DNA from: Allacma fusca
Taxonomy: Eukaryota > Arthropoda > Collembola > Symphypleona > Sminthuridae
DNA length: 64,000 nucleotides
Direction: 5' to 3'
Assembly: GCA_947179485.1 (NCBI GenBank)
Contig: OX359245.1
Location: 46,177,067 to 46,241,066 of the forward strand
The notes under the pieces: model-generated
The model's database searches: none
What the model saw: the letters and a program-made list of their open reading frames with translations, nothing else
What the model was told of the DNA's origin: nothing
Made by a program: the position numbers and the translations under genes
Shown here: positions 42,289 to 53,077 of the stretch, piece by piece
Position numbering within the stretch: position 1 is the stretch's first letter
Layout: the number at the start of each line of letters is the position of its first letter

Positions 42289-44193
42289 ATGTTAACCCCT
42301 GTAGATGTGAAATTTTATATTCATTTAGTTCACTTAGCGTCCAGGTTATATTTAATACCTTTTGAGCTAAGCCTCAAGGATGGACAAAAGGTTGAGATGC
42401 GCGTTGGGAATAAAAAGCGCCGAATTATTTTCTAATCGGTTTTCTTCTATGGGGCTCTGCGTATAGCCCTGAGCTCTTATTACTTGGTATTGAAAATATC
42501 CAATGCTGAAATGACGGCAACCGTTTTTGATGTCGCTCTTCATTTCGTGTATACCTTCGACTTCGGTTTGTGTACTGTCATTCAAATTCTGACACAATTT
42601 CAAACGGCGGATATCACTGTAAGGATTTTCAACATTGCTTTTGGTGATGCCAAATGGAATTCAAATTCTCCCGGTAAGATTCCAATGAAATTATTGTTGG
42701 AATAAAAAATAAAGTTGTAATTATTACAGAAGTGTTTCTTCACCGAGTGGATTTCCACGTTGCACCTGAGTGTCGATGATTTTTCTACAATTATGTACAT
42801 TTGTGTTTTTGTTGCTGCAATAATGCATCAATCCAAGAAAATTAAATAATTTGGTGCTAACTTTTATTTTTATAGAACACTCAAGTCTTGTCGGAGGGAA
42901 TTGGAGCAATGCATTTTACAATGCGTGACATTTCAACTCATTATTCATCTATTTAATCAGGGATTCGGTTCCGTTATATACATGCTTAAACTTTTTACCC
43001 TTATCATATCTATTCTTGCAGGTTATGCGGGCATTCGAGCATTTTCTCAAAATTCGGGCCTCAGTGTGTTTCTAATGTTATTTTCAATGTATGCTTCTTC
43101 AACTTATCCTGCAGTTTTCGGGAACTCCTCTTCCTTGTCGGAATATATAAATAGGACAAAAAACCAACTGCTCCTAGCGTCAAGTAACATCCAGGGAAAT
43201 ATTTGGACCAGGAAGAGGATTACTGCAATCGCTCCAGTTGGTATAAAAGCAGGCCCGTTCCATACCATTGAAAGGGAATCCACACCAATCTTTCTGGATT
43301 TTGTTGTGAGAGGCATTTGTACACTGGCAGTAAAGGCGTGGCCCGCGGGTAAAAATTCGGGTCGGGCCTCGGCCCGACCCGCCCGTGCGGGTTATGAGCG
43401 GGTTTGGGTTTAATGCTTTGTCGTGTTGCAAGTTGCGGTTCGGGTTGGGTTTTTATCGTATTTCAACGGGGCAGGTCGGGTTGAAATTTATGCACATAGT
43501 GCGGGTGGGTTCGGGCAGGATTTAAATATACGTTGGGCCCGCAAGCAGCCCGCAAAACGTTTAAATTTCAATCACCGACGCTTAGGATTTTTCCAGGAGA
43601 ATTATATGGCTTGAGACTATTTGTGATTGATCATGTTTGTGCCTTTAGTGTTGGTTGTTACTATTCCTGTTTCATTGTGTTTCTCGCTTATCATTGTGTA
43701 ACTGTGACTTGTAACGTTTTGAAGTTGCTGCTCTGAAATCAAAAGCATATAAAATTGGTTAGAGCAGTATTCTTACCAATAGTTAACGTTTCCTGCGAAG
43801 GGATTTTCAAACACAAATTAAAAATCGAAACAGCTACATATATTAAAAAATTTGTAAAACTTAAATAATGTTTATTCTTCGGTTTCTACGGTTTATACTT
43901 TTGTTTTAGACATTGTGATGGGAAGCGAATCTGCCAGCGTTTTATTAAGTTCTTAAACAATTGCGGGCCCCGCGGGGGCCCGCAAGCTGGGTTGGGCTGT
44001 GTCACCTGAAACCCAGCGGGCTGCGGTCTGGCGCGGGCCTAAAAAAAATACTGTTGGGTCGGGGCGGGTCGACGTTTCAGAGGTTGACTTTCGGGTCGGG
44101 CGGGTTAGGGTAACGTATTTGTGGGTAAGACTCGGGTTGGGTTGGGATATCTCCTGCGGGCCACGCTTTTAACTGGCAGTCGGCATGGAGTAA
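42289..44193 (+). pseudogene. Receptor-like gene B, pseudogene with three lesions
   Basis: Exon 1 aligns to paralogue A from ATG 42289 to the donor at 42674, but TAT became TAA at 42433-42435. Exon 2 and most of the surrounding introns are gone: the sequence passes from the first intron (TTACAGAAGTGT, about 42726-42737) straight into the second intron (GTGGATTTCCACG). Exon 3 starts at 42876 after TATAG and is intact until codon GCA of TLAV, where a hAT-like element (43331-44171) enters. The last codons and stop lie beyond it at 44191-44193. Close similarity to gene A in what remains suggests recent death. Confidence 0.88.
43331..44171. mobile_element. hAT-like element with GGGTCGGGC arrays, inserted in receptor B
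   Basis: This is 841 bp flanked by an exact 8-bp duplication ACTGGCAG (43323-43330 and 44172-44179) that comes from the receptor coding sequence. The ends are TAAAGGCGTGGCCCGC and, inward from the right, TAAAAGCGTGGCCCGC (15 of 16). Both subterminal zones are GC-rich arrays of GGGTCGGGC/GCGGGTTGGG, sharply different from the AT-rich middle and host. No transposase. Confidence 0.9.
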
Positions 44194-44315
44194 AAATTCC
44201 TGAGTTGTAGCATGTAATTTATATATGTGAATGAGATTTTGGATTCGGCTCAAAATGACAAGTGATTAAAGGACACCGCGCAAACCTTACGAAAAAATGC
44301 CCTGTGTTAGATTTT

Positions 44316-45721
44316 AGGGAGTGTGCACATATTACGTTTCATTTTTTCCCGATTTTTGGACCCTACCCCCCTATCGTCATCCTAAAGTCATTTTTCCTTG
44401 ACCCCCCTCCCCTGTAAACGTCATCAAAGCAAAACCAGACAAAAACTACTTGACCGATTTCGTTCAAAAATTTTTTTTATCATTGTTTGTGTCAAAAACG
44501 TGTAGTTAGTTATTGATTGAAATCGGTCAGTGTTCGTGCGAAAAAAATAAATTTTGAAGGAAGAAAAAGGAAAATAATAAAAAAGACCAATAAATTATTA
44601 CAGGTGGAAAAACTCGAGATCGCAGCCATATTATTTTAGTTTCCCCTTCGCGGGCAAACGCAAAATAGCAATTGCTGTTTTTGCAAAGAGCCTATTATTA
44701 TTTCTTTAAAATGAACTTTTAACGTCAGTAATATGGGCAAATTCGATCTGATTCCAGTCAGCAACATTTCCAATTATTTCCACCGGTGAGTCCGACGAAT
44801 TTCTATGACCGGCTGTTTTGTGGGATTCATATCCAATTTGGCTAGAAAAATAGTGATTGCATATATGCAAGGTTTAACTTTCAAGGTTGTCTTGAATGTT
44901 CGGGTAGTAGTAAGCATAAGGGATAGTTTTCAGACATTTAGCATGACAAACAGCCAAAGTAGGCAAATGAATCAATAGTTACAAATTAGAATTTCAGAAA
45001 CATCCTGCTTAAATAGTACGGGAGCCGGGAGAAAGTTCAGTAGAAGTTCCTCGCCAGGGACTACAGCAACTGGGATGACAACACATTATTTGCAAAACAT
45101 ACTGAGATTTTGTATTTTAGGCACACCAAGTTTATTTTGGCCAACCGTTTGTCTAAAGTATATTTTGGCGCCATTCTTGATTATATTTTTGAGCAATTTT
45201 AGGATCACAATTTTGTTATGATTGTGGTGCTTACAGGAAAAATTCTGCTGGTACACATGCTGGCTGGCTTCCTTTATTTCAACACTTCCTGTAATGTCAC
45301 GAGCTTGTTCACAGTTGACACTGTCAGCGCTTGTGCTTGTAGTATTGTTAGGACAAAGGCGACGTAACTGGGATCGCGAGAACGAATTATTTTCAAAACA
45401 CACTGAGATTGACAGACATGATTTTGTAACCATTCCTGCGTAAGCCAAGATTTTTCGAGATGCTCATAGTTGTCAGAGATTTGAACTAATGTATCCCTTA
45501 CGTATGTTTATAAAATGTATCAGTTGTCTTTCAGGAATAAAACTTTGCTGCGAAAAACACTGAGTCTATCAATTATCCCTGTTCATTCCTTGCACTTTTG
45601 TGAGAATATGTGAAACATCATCAGCAAGGTTACCCCCAACCCCCCTTGGTATACACAAAATCATCAGCTTCAAGACCCCCTCCCTCCCCTAAAAATGAAA
45701 CGTAATATGTGCACACTCCCT
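44316..45721. mobile_element. TTAA-type DNA transposon remnant with perfect 30-bp inverted ends
   Basis: Inverted repeats are identical over 30 bp (44317-44346 and 45691-45720), starting GGGAGTGTGCACATATTACG. The right end is followed by TTAA. The left end is preceded by TTTA, possibly a mutated TTAA. That would suit piggyBac or Kolobok. Inner subterminal zones share CCCCCTCCC(T)CC motifs. A 120-codon minus-strand frame (45086-45448) has several Cys and His but no family I can name, and no DDE motif is seen. Confidence 0.7.
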
Positions 45722-46034
45722 TAACAAAAAAATACTGCAGGCTGCGCCTTGATGCGTAGATTTTTTTTGATACATAATTACCCCAAAAAAATGTGACGAC
45801 GGGATTAGGAGATATCCCGGGTCAAAGTTAGGAAAATATGAGGGAGGGGGGGGTGGGATTTACACCTTCAAAAATGGCAAGAAAAAAATTGCAGCGAGAT
45901 ATGACCTCAACATTCCAAGATATTGACCACTAGAGGTCAAAGATTGTCGATACGGGTTTCATAATCTAAACGGTGATGAAACTGGCCCAGATTAAAACTC
46001 GGGCTTTGATTAGGCACATAATAAACGTGTGCCG

Positions 46035-46320
46035 AGTTTGGTTCCAGTTTGTGACACGATGACCCAGCTGTGACCTCCGAGGTCAATATCTTACCCATAT
46101 CGGATTAGGTGCCTAAAAATTGTTCGAATTGCTCGAAAATAGGCTAGAGCTTTTAGTTAAAGCCCAGGTGAGTTGCCTGTCAAGTTTGGCTCCAGTTGGT
46201 ACCAACTGTAAAATCCAAAGTATAGGTGTTATATGTATTGACCTCGGAGGTCACAGCTGGGTTATCGTGTCACCAACTGGAACCAAACTTGACAGGTAAC
46301 TCACCTGGGCTTAAACTAAA
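46035..46320. repeat. Long foldback (inverted repeat) with two alternative left arms
   Basis: 46035-46088 is the reverse complement of 46236-46289 with two mismatches in 54. In addition 46152-46200 is the reverse complement of 46272-46320 with three mismatches in 49. The right-hand arms overlap in the shared core CCAACTGGAACCAAACT, so either left arm can pair with the right block but not both fully. It could be the end of a foldback element. No coding sequence is present. Confidence 0.85.
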
Positions 46321-46396
46321 AGTTCTAGCAGCAAATGCTGGCTGTGCAGTGTTCGTAATCTAAAATTCCCTGATATTTTACGCTCTATTGCGCTTC

Positions 46397-46562
46397 CAGT
46401 ATTAGGGCTTCTGTTCGTGACGGGACGTCCCGAGTTTTCCGGGACCAGGACCGAGACAGTTTCGGGACAACATTTTTGTCCCCGTGTTATTTCGCGACTG
46501 AATCGGGACTTTTTGGTTCCAATAGATTTCGGGACGTGACGGAACAATAGATCGGGACAGCA
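46397..46562. repeat. Fragment with GGGACGT/CGGGAC motif array, possible hAT-like end
   Basis: A dense array of CGGGAC, GGGACGTCCC and GTCCCG motifs resembles in style the subterminal arrays of the hAT-like elements in this window. I could not find a matching second end or a duplication, so it may be one half of an element. Confidence 0.4.
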
Positions 46563-46738
46563 AAAAATACCTGTACAATATACAATTGATGTAAAAATGA
46601 ATATGTATGGGAATCGTTCCGTTTAAAATTTGTTGTTCTAAATGTGAATACTTTTTAAAGTAAACTTTCGCTATTATTGGAAGTACTCTGATAAAAAAGG
46701 TGGAATTTGGAGCATTTCTTTTAAGACTGCGATTATAA

Positions 46739-46775
46739 TCGCAGTACTTCATGCTCGTTTATTGGAGTCACATGT
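46739..46775 (+). pseudogene. Scrap of a DUF4789 exon 3
   Basis: GCAGTACTTCATGCTCGTTT and the following GGAGTCACAT match the intact gene's exon 3 around 33627-33660 (TGGAGTACTTCATGCTCATT). The 3' flank that follows (46790-46960) matches the intact gene's 3' flank (33780-33960). Upstream exons are missing. This marks unit 3 as once having had a DUF4789 gene. Confidence 0.65.
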
Positions 46776-46959
46776 ATTCATAATAAATTTATTTTACAAC
46801 AAAAAATTGAAAGCCGCATGAATTGGATATTGATTAAATGCATACATTTAAGGACTCAATTAGGATTACAATAAACTGGGAATTCTTATTACAACTCGAA
46901 CGAATAATTCGATTGCGTCTAGGCTTCGGGGGAATTCTAAACATTGATTTCTTCATAGT

Positions 46960-48250
46960 ATCCTTGTTTTTTGGTATTTAATAAAAATATTCTATATTAC
47001 CATTCCCAGTCGTTAATCTAAGTATTGTGTCCAAAACAGTCATGATAGTTCGTTCGATACACCGGGTGGTCACTAGCATTGAGAGACACTTGAGAAAAGG
47101 ACCATAACATAGAATCTACATAAGTATTAAAATTCTTAAAGATCTTTCTACTAATGTCAATGGTTTTTAGATCCACATTTTCTGAGTTAAATTGTAGAAA
47201 AGATCATACGGTAATATTATTAAAAAATTAGTAGAAATTTATTTCCCTGTACAATTTTATGCAATGCCAAAACCGACAAAAAATCAACAATAAATACTAT
47301 ACTGATTGCAGTTGCTTTGTGTAAACCATGTGCTCTGTTTTTATGATGCATTGCACGAATAATTTTACCATGCTGGAGGGATTGATTTGCATTATTGGTG
47401 CATAAACGACACTAAATTATACATTCACATAATTTACGGAAACCTGTATAGTCAACCAGTATCAGTATAAATGTTCTCCAAACTTACGATTTTCCTGTAA
47501 TGGAATTCAATGCTAACTAATTTCGGCTTTGGTAAGCACTTCTGATGATTTTCCTGAATTTATTCCAATGATAAATTCTGGATTATCATTACCAATAGGT
47601 CAATTACTAGTAGGATTCATCTTCTACTTGACAAGACGAAATTTTCCCCAGCAAAGAATACCGAAGTGAAACTAGTAATAGTGAATAAAAAGGGCAGGCA
47701 TGTAATAAAACAATAATTGCTAGAAGTCCAGCCCACTAAAGTCGTGCTTTGTTTTAAAGGTGAAATTACAGTACAAGCGTTAGAAAATAGTTCTATGTAT
47801 TCAAGTCAATGCACTTTCACGACCCCTGATCCTCCATGCACCGCTCATGAAATTTTTCACGGAATTTTACGGACTTTCACGGTCTTTTTTAACCGCGTGG
47901 AAAAGACAACACTCGACCGTACCTCGTCAAGCGTAATAATGTTTTACCGGTACTCACCCAGCAAATTTTAACCGCCCGTGATGCTTGAATACCTACAGAA
48001 ATGATCACCCATCCCATGTAATCATCAAATCGCATGTTAGCTATCGATTTACGTATAATATTATTTGCTAAAGAGAAATATGAACAGATACGTGTAAATG
48101 TTGACGTTAAATGTAATGCCCATTACAATGCATTGAGAAGATAAGCCAAAGAGTGTCTTACCCATAAATCAGTACCGTTTTGGCATCCACAATGAGAAAC
48201 GCCATAAATTTAGTTTTAATTAAATCTACCACAAATTCGTAAGTATAGTC
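46960..48250. other. Spacer duplicated in part at 61741-62080; no gene
   Basis: From 47651 to about 47960 (GCAAAGAATACCGAAGTGAA and on) the sequence matches 61741 onward. It includes a run of TTCACGG-type repeats near 47815-47900. The 84-codon frame at 47717-47971 overlaps this repeat and is disrupted in the duplicate, so I do not call it coding. Confidence 0.5.
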
Positions 48251-48262
48251 GATATTATATGT

Positions 48263-49030
48263 TTTGTTGGTGACCCACAAAAAATTAAAAATATTGGTAA
48301 AGTGAAACTAAACTACGGGATCTGGGTGGCAGATGAACAATCGGCTGAAAAACTCCGTGCCTTGACGTTTCTTGAAGTTAAAAATCAGTGTGTTACAATC
48401 TGGCCTTATATTACACCCCTAAAGCGGGTGAAACTGATAGGAGTCCCTCCATTCATTAAAAATAGTGTCCTAGAACAAGAACTGCAAAAGCATGGAATGG
48501 TTAAAGATAAAATTGAGTTTGAAAGTGTTTTTGGAGTAGATGAGTGCTTTAAGCATGTCATGGGCTTCACAAGAAGCGTGTATATGGCCTTCGATGAAGG
48601 AAGGTTCTTACCAGAAACAATTACTATAGAGCAAGATGAACGAAAGTTTATTATTACTACACAAGTAGGACGTAGGAAATGCTTCACATGTGGGAGCTTC
48701 CAACACATTGGAAGCACATGTGAACTGAAAAAGATGATGTCGTACGCAAATGCGGTAACTGAAAGTGTCCCAGTCAAACTAGACCCAAAAAATTACCCAT
48801 CATTATCGAAACTGCCTGAAAATCTTAAGCTAATTAACATAAGATCTAGACATTTAAGCAACCCTGAAAGTGCTAATAGTGCTGATGATGCCAGAGGTAG
48901 TAAAGATGATGACGAAAACACCAATAAGCGTAAAAGGAAAGTTAAACTACGTGTATTACGCAATGTCAAGACAAGAGGCACTCATGATTGGTGCTATGAG
49001 TACTGGAAAGACACAAAATTCAACAACTGA
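48263..49030 (+). CDS. LINE ORF1 protein, N-terminally truncated
   Basis: The frame runs from the insertion border to TGA 49028-49030. A segment VKLIGVPPFIKNSVLEQELQ resembles the RRM-like part of Tx1-group ORF1 proteins, followed by one zinc knuckle CFTCGSFQHIGSTC (C-x2-C-x4-H-x4-C) and a Lys/Arg-rich basic C-terminus. These proteins bind the element RNA. Lack of an ATG at the border implies that the true N-terminus is missing. A GTG at 48302 is not a credible start. Confidence 0.8.
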   Translation, partial: FVGDPQKIKNIGKVKLNYGIWVADEQSAEKLRALTFLEVKNQCVTIWPYITPLKRVKLIGVPPFIKNSVLEQELQKHGMVKDKIEFESVFGVDECFKHVMGFTRSVYMAFDEGRFLPETITIEQDERKFIITTQVGRRKCFTCGSFQHIGSTCELKKMMSYANAVTESVPVKLDPKNYPSLSKLPENLKLINIRSRHLSNPESANSADDARGSKDDDENTNKRKRKVKLRVLRNVKTRGTHDWCYEYWKDTKFNN

Positions 49031-49221
49031 CAACCTTGTAATAACAAGGAGCTATTACGGTTTTTGCAAAGTATTCCCCGAGATAAAGATGGAAATATGA
49101 TACTTATTCACCGAGCTGCAATGTCCTTCAAAAACGCTAACTACGACCTTGTTTGAACTCAGAACTTCTCTTAGGCCTGAACGACATGCTTTTGAACGGG
49201 ACGGCATACAGTACATAATTG

Positions 49222-52200
49222 ATGCCCTCCGAAGTGATGATAGTGATCTCATATAACGCCCAAGGACTAAGAAATATTAAACGAATAAATGAATTAAGAA
49301 ACCTAACACATAAACTGTGCCCTGACGTTTTATGTATCCAAGAGACAAACATTGATCCAGCCATACATACTAAATGCAACGATAAAAAATACAGTGAATA
49401 CTACAATCCACCTATATCTGCATTTAGTGGAACAGCAATCCTTATTAAAGCCCAATATACAACCACACATAAGATACTAATGCCTGGCAGGATGCATGCC
49501 ATTATAATCACTAACGATGACAAACCCCTACATATCATTAATGTACACATGCCACACAATGAGATAGAAGCCTTTAAAATGTACGGCATTCTTTCTAAGT
49601 ATCTTCAAACCACAACATGCAATAATGTTATAATGTGCGGCGACTGGAACTATGTGCATGACCCCAGCCTTGACAGAAAAAACTCTAAAGAAAATCGAAT
49701 TAAACTTAAACGCAACATGGATAAATTAATAAAGAAAAACACATTCATAGATTGCTACAGGAAGCTCTACCCAAATGGAACAGCAATGACACACATAGGT
49801 TCACATACTCACAAGCCTCAAGCCCGTCTCGACCGGGTCTATGTAAATGCCACCTTATCAGATAAAATAATAGCCGTTAATACTTATCCTGCATTTAGTG
49901 ATCACGCCCTTGTCCTTGTAAAACTACAATTAAAGAAAACTTTAAAAAAATCCATTTGGAGGTTAAATAATAAGATTCTCAAAAATCCAATCTTTAATTG
50001 GCAAGTTGAAAACCTTCTACAAAATTTTATAAATAATGAACAACGAACGATACAAGATTATGAAGTGCTAAAATTCAAAATTAAAGAGGCTGTTATATCC
50101 ATCGAACAACTCATGGCTCGTGAGCTTACTAATAATCTGAGACGCATTGAGAGACAATATGCAAATAGTACGGAAAGAATAACTACACAAAAGTTGTATG
50201 ATGAGATGATAGATACTCTAGGCGGTAAGAGTGCACAAAGTGAAAGCCTTTCTAAAGTGCATAACATTTACACAGAAACCTGCATTGAAAATGCCCTGAG
50301 CAATATGACAGACAAAAATAAATTGCTAAATGTACATAATTTTTTTCAGAAAAAATACAGCCCACACACTAAAAACTCACAGATGTATGAAACATACCTA
50401 CAAAAACTCAGAAAGCTATCTGACATTCAGAAACACACAATGAGCCAAGAAATTACAATAAAAGACGTTGCTGAGGCAATACAAAATTTACAGGAAAAAA
50501 AATCTCCAGGTTCTGATGGCCTGACCAGTGAATTTTATAAAAAATTTGAAGACTATTTCAAAATAATAATCTTATGGTTAATTAACGTATCACTACAACA
50601 TAATTTGTTACCTGCAATACTGCGTACAGGTATTGTCACTCTAGTATTCAAAAAGGGTGATCCCAAAAATCTAGGAAATTACAGACCGATAACTCTCTGT
50701 AACTCTGATTATAAAATTGTATCCATTATCTTAAAGAACAAAATAATGCCGTACTTGTCACATGTGATTGGAGAATACCAAACCTGTAATGTTCCAGGGA
50801 GATCAATTTATGATAATTTAAATTTCTTGCGAGACGCTACTTATGAAATGCATACTGGCGGACTTGTATCGCTAGATCAAGAAAGTGCCTTTGACAACGT
50901 TGACAGGAACTTTGGAATTGCTTGCCTACAAGCAATGAATTTTGCCCCTGCAGTGATAAAAATAGTTGAGCTACTATATAATGAAAACTATATTATTGTA
51001 AAAATTGGTGAGCTACTCACTACCAGGATTAAAGTTTTACGTGGAATTAAACAAGGAGATCCTATTGCCAGCATATTCTTCATAATTTGCAGTGAGATCC
51101 TACTGTGCAGACTTAACTGGTGTCTGGAATTCGCTGGACCGTCTCCATACATCATAATGCCCACAACGTATATATCAGCCTATGCTGATGACACGCACAT
51201 CTTAGTCAACAATGCCAAACACTTTGAAATTTTAGAAGAAGAGTTAAAAATATTTTTCACGTTTTCTGGAGGGAAGCTTAACAGTAATAAGTGCAGCTGT
51301 CTCCTTTATGGTGATTGGGTCTCAAAACCTCCAATATGTGACTTCCCTCTAGTATATGATGGAGTTAAAATATTAGGTGTGTATTTCGGAACTAAATCTT
51401 ACATTAGTAAAAATTGGTCTGAATTGCGAGAATCAGTTGCCGTGAAAATGGAATTCTATTCAAACAAATTTCCAAACGCTGGCTTAATCTTTCGATCGCA
51501 AATACTTAACACTTTTATAATCCCAATAATTTGGTACCGACTCAAGGTTCTGGATCCTCCTGAAACGTTCGTAAACAGCATAACGGATGTAATTGAAAAA
51601 TTCCTTTGGAATGATCGGAAAAGGTGGGTAAATAGATTCTTCCTGCACAGCAAGAAATCATATGGAGGCCTCAATGTCAAACATCCTATAACACAAGTCG
51701 AAAAGTTTAGAACAATACAATTAATAAAGAGCATTGAAGGGACAAAGAACTCATACTTCAATGAGCAGTGTTCAAAAAGACTACGGAATATTCTAATTGG
51801 AAGTGAAAAATATAATCAACTGCAGTACTACAATAAAATAGAGAAACTTTTAGAAAGTGCTAAATTCAGGATAAGACCAATACCAGACGACTTATTAAAA
51901 CTAATACCGATGGATAATTATGTTTCGAAACCTCACAAATTGTTCCTACAGAGGATAGGAATTAGGAAGATAAATGAACTATTAACCTTAGAAAGCAATA
52001 ATAATCTACCAAGCCATCAGTGTAGAACTGCCGAAATTCTAAAAACCCGATACAAAAAGGAACTAGGTGATATGCGCGTATCTGAAACCAATAAGTGTAA
52101 CTATGAAATTTTCAATCATCTACAAAATGCTTTCTCCACAATAACCAGTGGTAATATGTATATGATCTACGTGTGTAAAAACCTTAGGATGTATCTAAAC

Positions 52201-52764
52201 GATGAAGTTAAAAAAAAGATTCATGACTACAATTGGAAAATTCTGGAAGTAAGTCTCACCCTAAGTGAATATGAAATTGTATGGAAATTATGGCATAACG
52301 CCTTATGTAGTCCGGTTATGGCCCAAAAAATGAATCTAATAAATAATAACAAGTGCCTTTTCTGTAGCAAAGTCAACACACGTGCTTCGCACTACACTAA
52401 CTGTGAACTTTTTATTGATATGTGGCTCTATTGCCAAAAGCTAGCCGACCTTGCCAAACACAAATGGGATGATAACACAAAACTACGAGGATCAAAAGTT
52501 TCAAACAGCTTTTTCCATGTTATTAGTGCAGCCTATTCAGTAATTTATGAGTATGTCTACTTACATCTTAATAATGAAATCTTTAAGAAGGAACCAGTTA
52601 CGAGCTTAAAACAAAAAATATATGAAACAATATATATTCAATTCCAACATGCTAAATGTGGTGGATCTATAACAATTCAACAATTTAATAAGTACTGGTC
52701 TCCTCTTAAGTTTCTGTATGTAATTGTAGGCTCAGAAATAAATGTTTGCCTCCCGAGGGCATAG
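49222..52764 (+). CDS. LINE ORF2 protein: endonuclease and reverse transcriptase
   Basis: About 1180 codons from ATG 49222 (or ATG 49237). The endonuclease comes first: VISYNAQGLRN, the catalytic Glu in LCIQET, the Asp in GDWNYV, R-L-D-R-V-Y and SDH near residues 226-228. Reverse transcriptase follows: KKSPGSDGLTSEFYKKF, NYRPITLC, SLDQESAFD, GIKQGDPIASIFF, and the catalytic AYADD near 653-657. A C-terminal CLFC...HYTNC cluster ends the protein. All key residues are present and no stop interrupts. The spacing from ORF1 is about 190 nt. The reading frame could still be active if supplied with a promoter. Confidence 0.93.
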   Translation: MPSEVMIVISYNAQGLRNIKRINELRNLTHKLCPDVLCIQETNIDPAIHTKCNDKKYSEYYNPPISAFSGTAILIKAQYTTTHKILMPGRMHAIIITNDDKPLHIINVHMPHNEIEAFKMYGILSKYLQTTTCNNVIMCGDWNYVHDPSLDRKNSKENRIKLKRNMDKLIKKNTFIDCYRKLYPNGTAMTHIGSHTHKPQARLDRVYVNATLSDKIIAVNTYPAFSDHALVLVKLQLKKTLKKSIWRLNNKILKNPIFNWQVENLLQNFINNEQRTIQDYEVLKFKIKEAVISIEQLMARELTNNLRRIERQYANSTERITTQKLYDEMIDTLGGKSAQSESLSKVHNIYTETCIENALSNMTDKNKLLNVHNFFQKKYSPHTKNSQMYETYLQKLRKLSDIQKHTMSQEITIKDVAEAIQNLQEKKSPGSDGLTSEFYKKFEDYFKIIILWLINVSLQHNLLPAILRTGIVTLVFKKGDPKNLGNYRPITLCNSDYKIVSIILKNKIMPYLSHVIGEYQTCNVPGRSIYDNLNFLRDATYEMHTGGLVSLDQESAFDNVDRNFGIACLQAMNFAPAVIKIVELLYNENYIIVKIGELLTTRIKVLRGIKQGDPIASIFFIICSEILLCRLNWCLEFAGPSPYIIMPTTYISAYADDTHILVNNAKHFEILEEELKIFFTFSGGKLNSNKCSCLLYGDWVSKPPICDFPLVYDGVKILGVYFGTKSYISKNWSELRESVAVKMEFYSNKFPNAGLIFRSQILNTFIIPIIWYRLKVLDPPETFVNSITDVIEKFLWNDRKRWVNRFFLHSKKSYGGLNVKHPITQVEKFRTIQLIKSIEGTKNSYFNEQCSKRLRNILIGSEKYNQLQYYNKIEKLLESAKFRIRPIPDDLLKLIPMDNYVSKPHKLFLQRIGIRKINELLTLESNNNLPSHQCRTAEILKTRYKKELGDMRVSETNKCNYEIFNHLQNAFSTITSGNMYMIYVCKNLRMYLNDEVKKKIHDYNWKILEVSLTLSEYEIVWKLWHNALCSPVMAQKMNLINNNKCLFCSKVNTRASHYTNCELFIDMWLYCQKLADLAKHKWDDNTKLRGSKVSNSFFHVISAAYSVIYEYVYLHLNNEIFKKEPVTSLKQKIYETIYIQFQHAKCGGSITIQQFNKYWSPLKFLYVIVGSEINVCLPRA

Positions 52765-53077
52765 CGTCTAACTATGGACTCGGTCAGACCTTTCACCAAG
52801 CTGGGAGAAATAAGCGACTCCTGTAACCCCTGAGCTGGGAGCATGTGAAAGTGGATGGTATCAGTGCAGACCAAACAACCTAGGCCGGGGCTTTACCGTG
52901 TAATTCATTTGGAGGCCGTTGTTTGTGAATGCGCTGGAGAGAACAATTTTAAGAATAATGTGAAAGACGGGCTTTTGGTCACAAATAATTAGGTTAAAAA
53001 AGACACCGGACATGTAAAATGTAATGCCTGAATAAAACCTTACCAATGATCTAATAGAAAAAAAAGATATTATATGT

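Larger units (their letters stand above)
48263..53065 (+). mobile_element. Tx1/L1-type LINE, slightly 5'-truncated
   Basis: This is 4803 bp flanked by a 12-bp duplication GATATTATATGT (48251-48262 and 53066-53077) and ending in eight A before the right copy. Two ORFs are in order, an ORF1 with a CCHC knuckle and an ORF2 with apurinic-type endonuclease then reverse transcriptase. That architecture is the L1/Tx1 group. ORF1 is open to the very first base with no ATG, so the 5' end was lost on insertion. ORF2 appears undamaged, so the insertion is young. Confidence 0.9.

Noticed and set aside
45086-45448. 120-codon minus-strand frame in the TTAA-type element, considered as a transposase
   Set aside because: I found no DDE or zinc-finger signature that I could defend, so it is only noted within the element.
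47717-47971. 84-codon plus-strand frame
   Set aside because: It consists largely of repeated TTCACGG-type sequence, and the duplicate at 61.8 kb does not preserve the frame.
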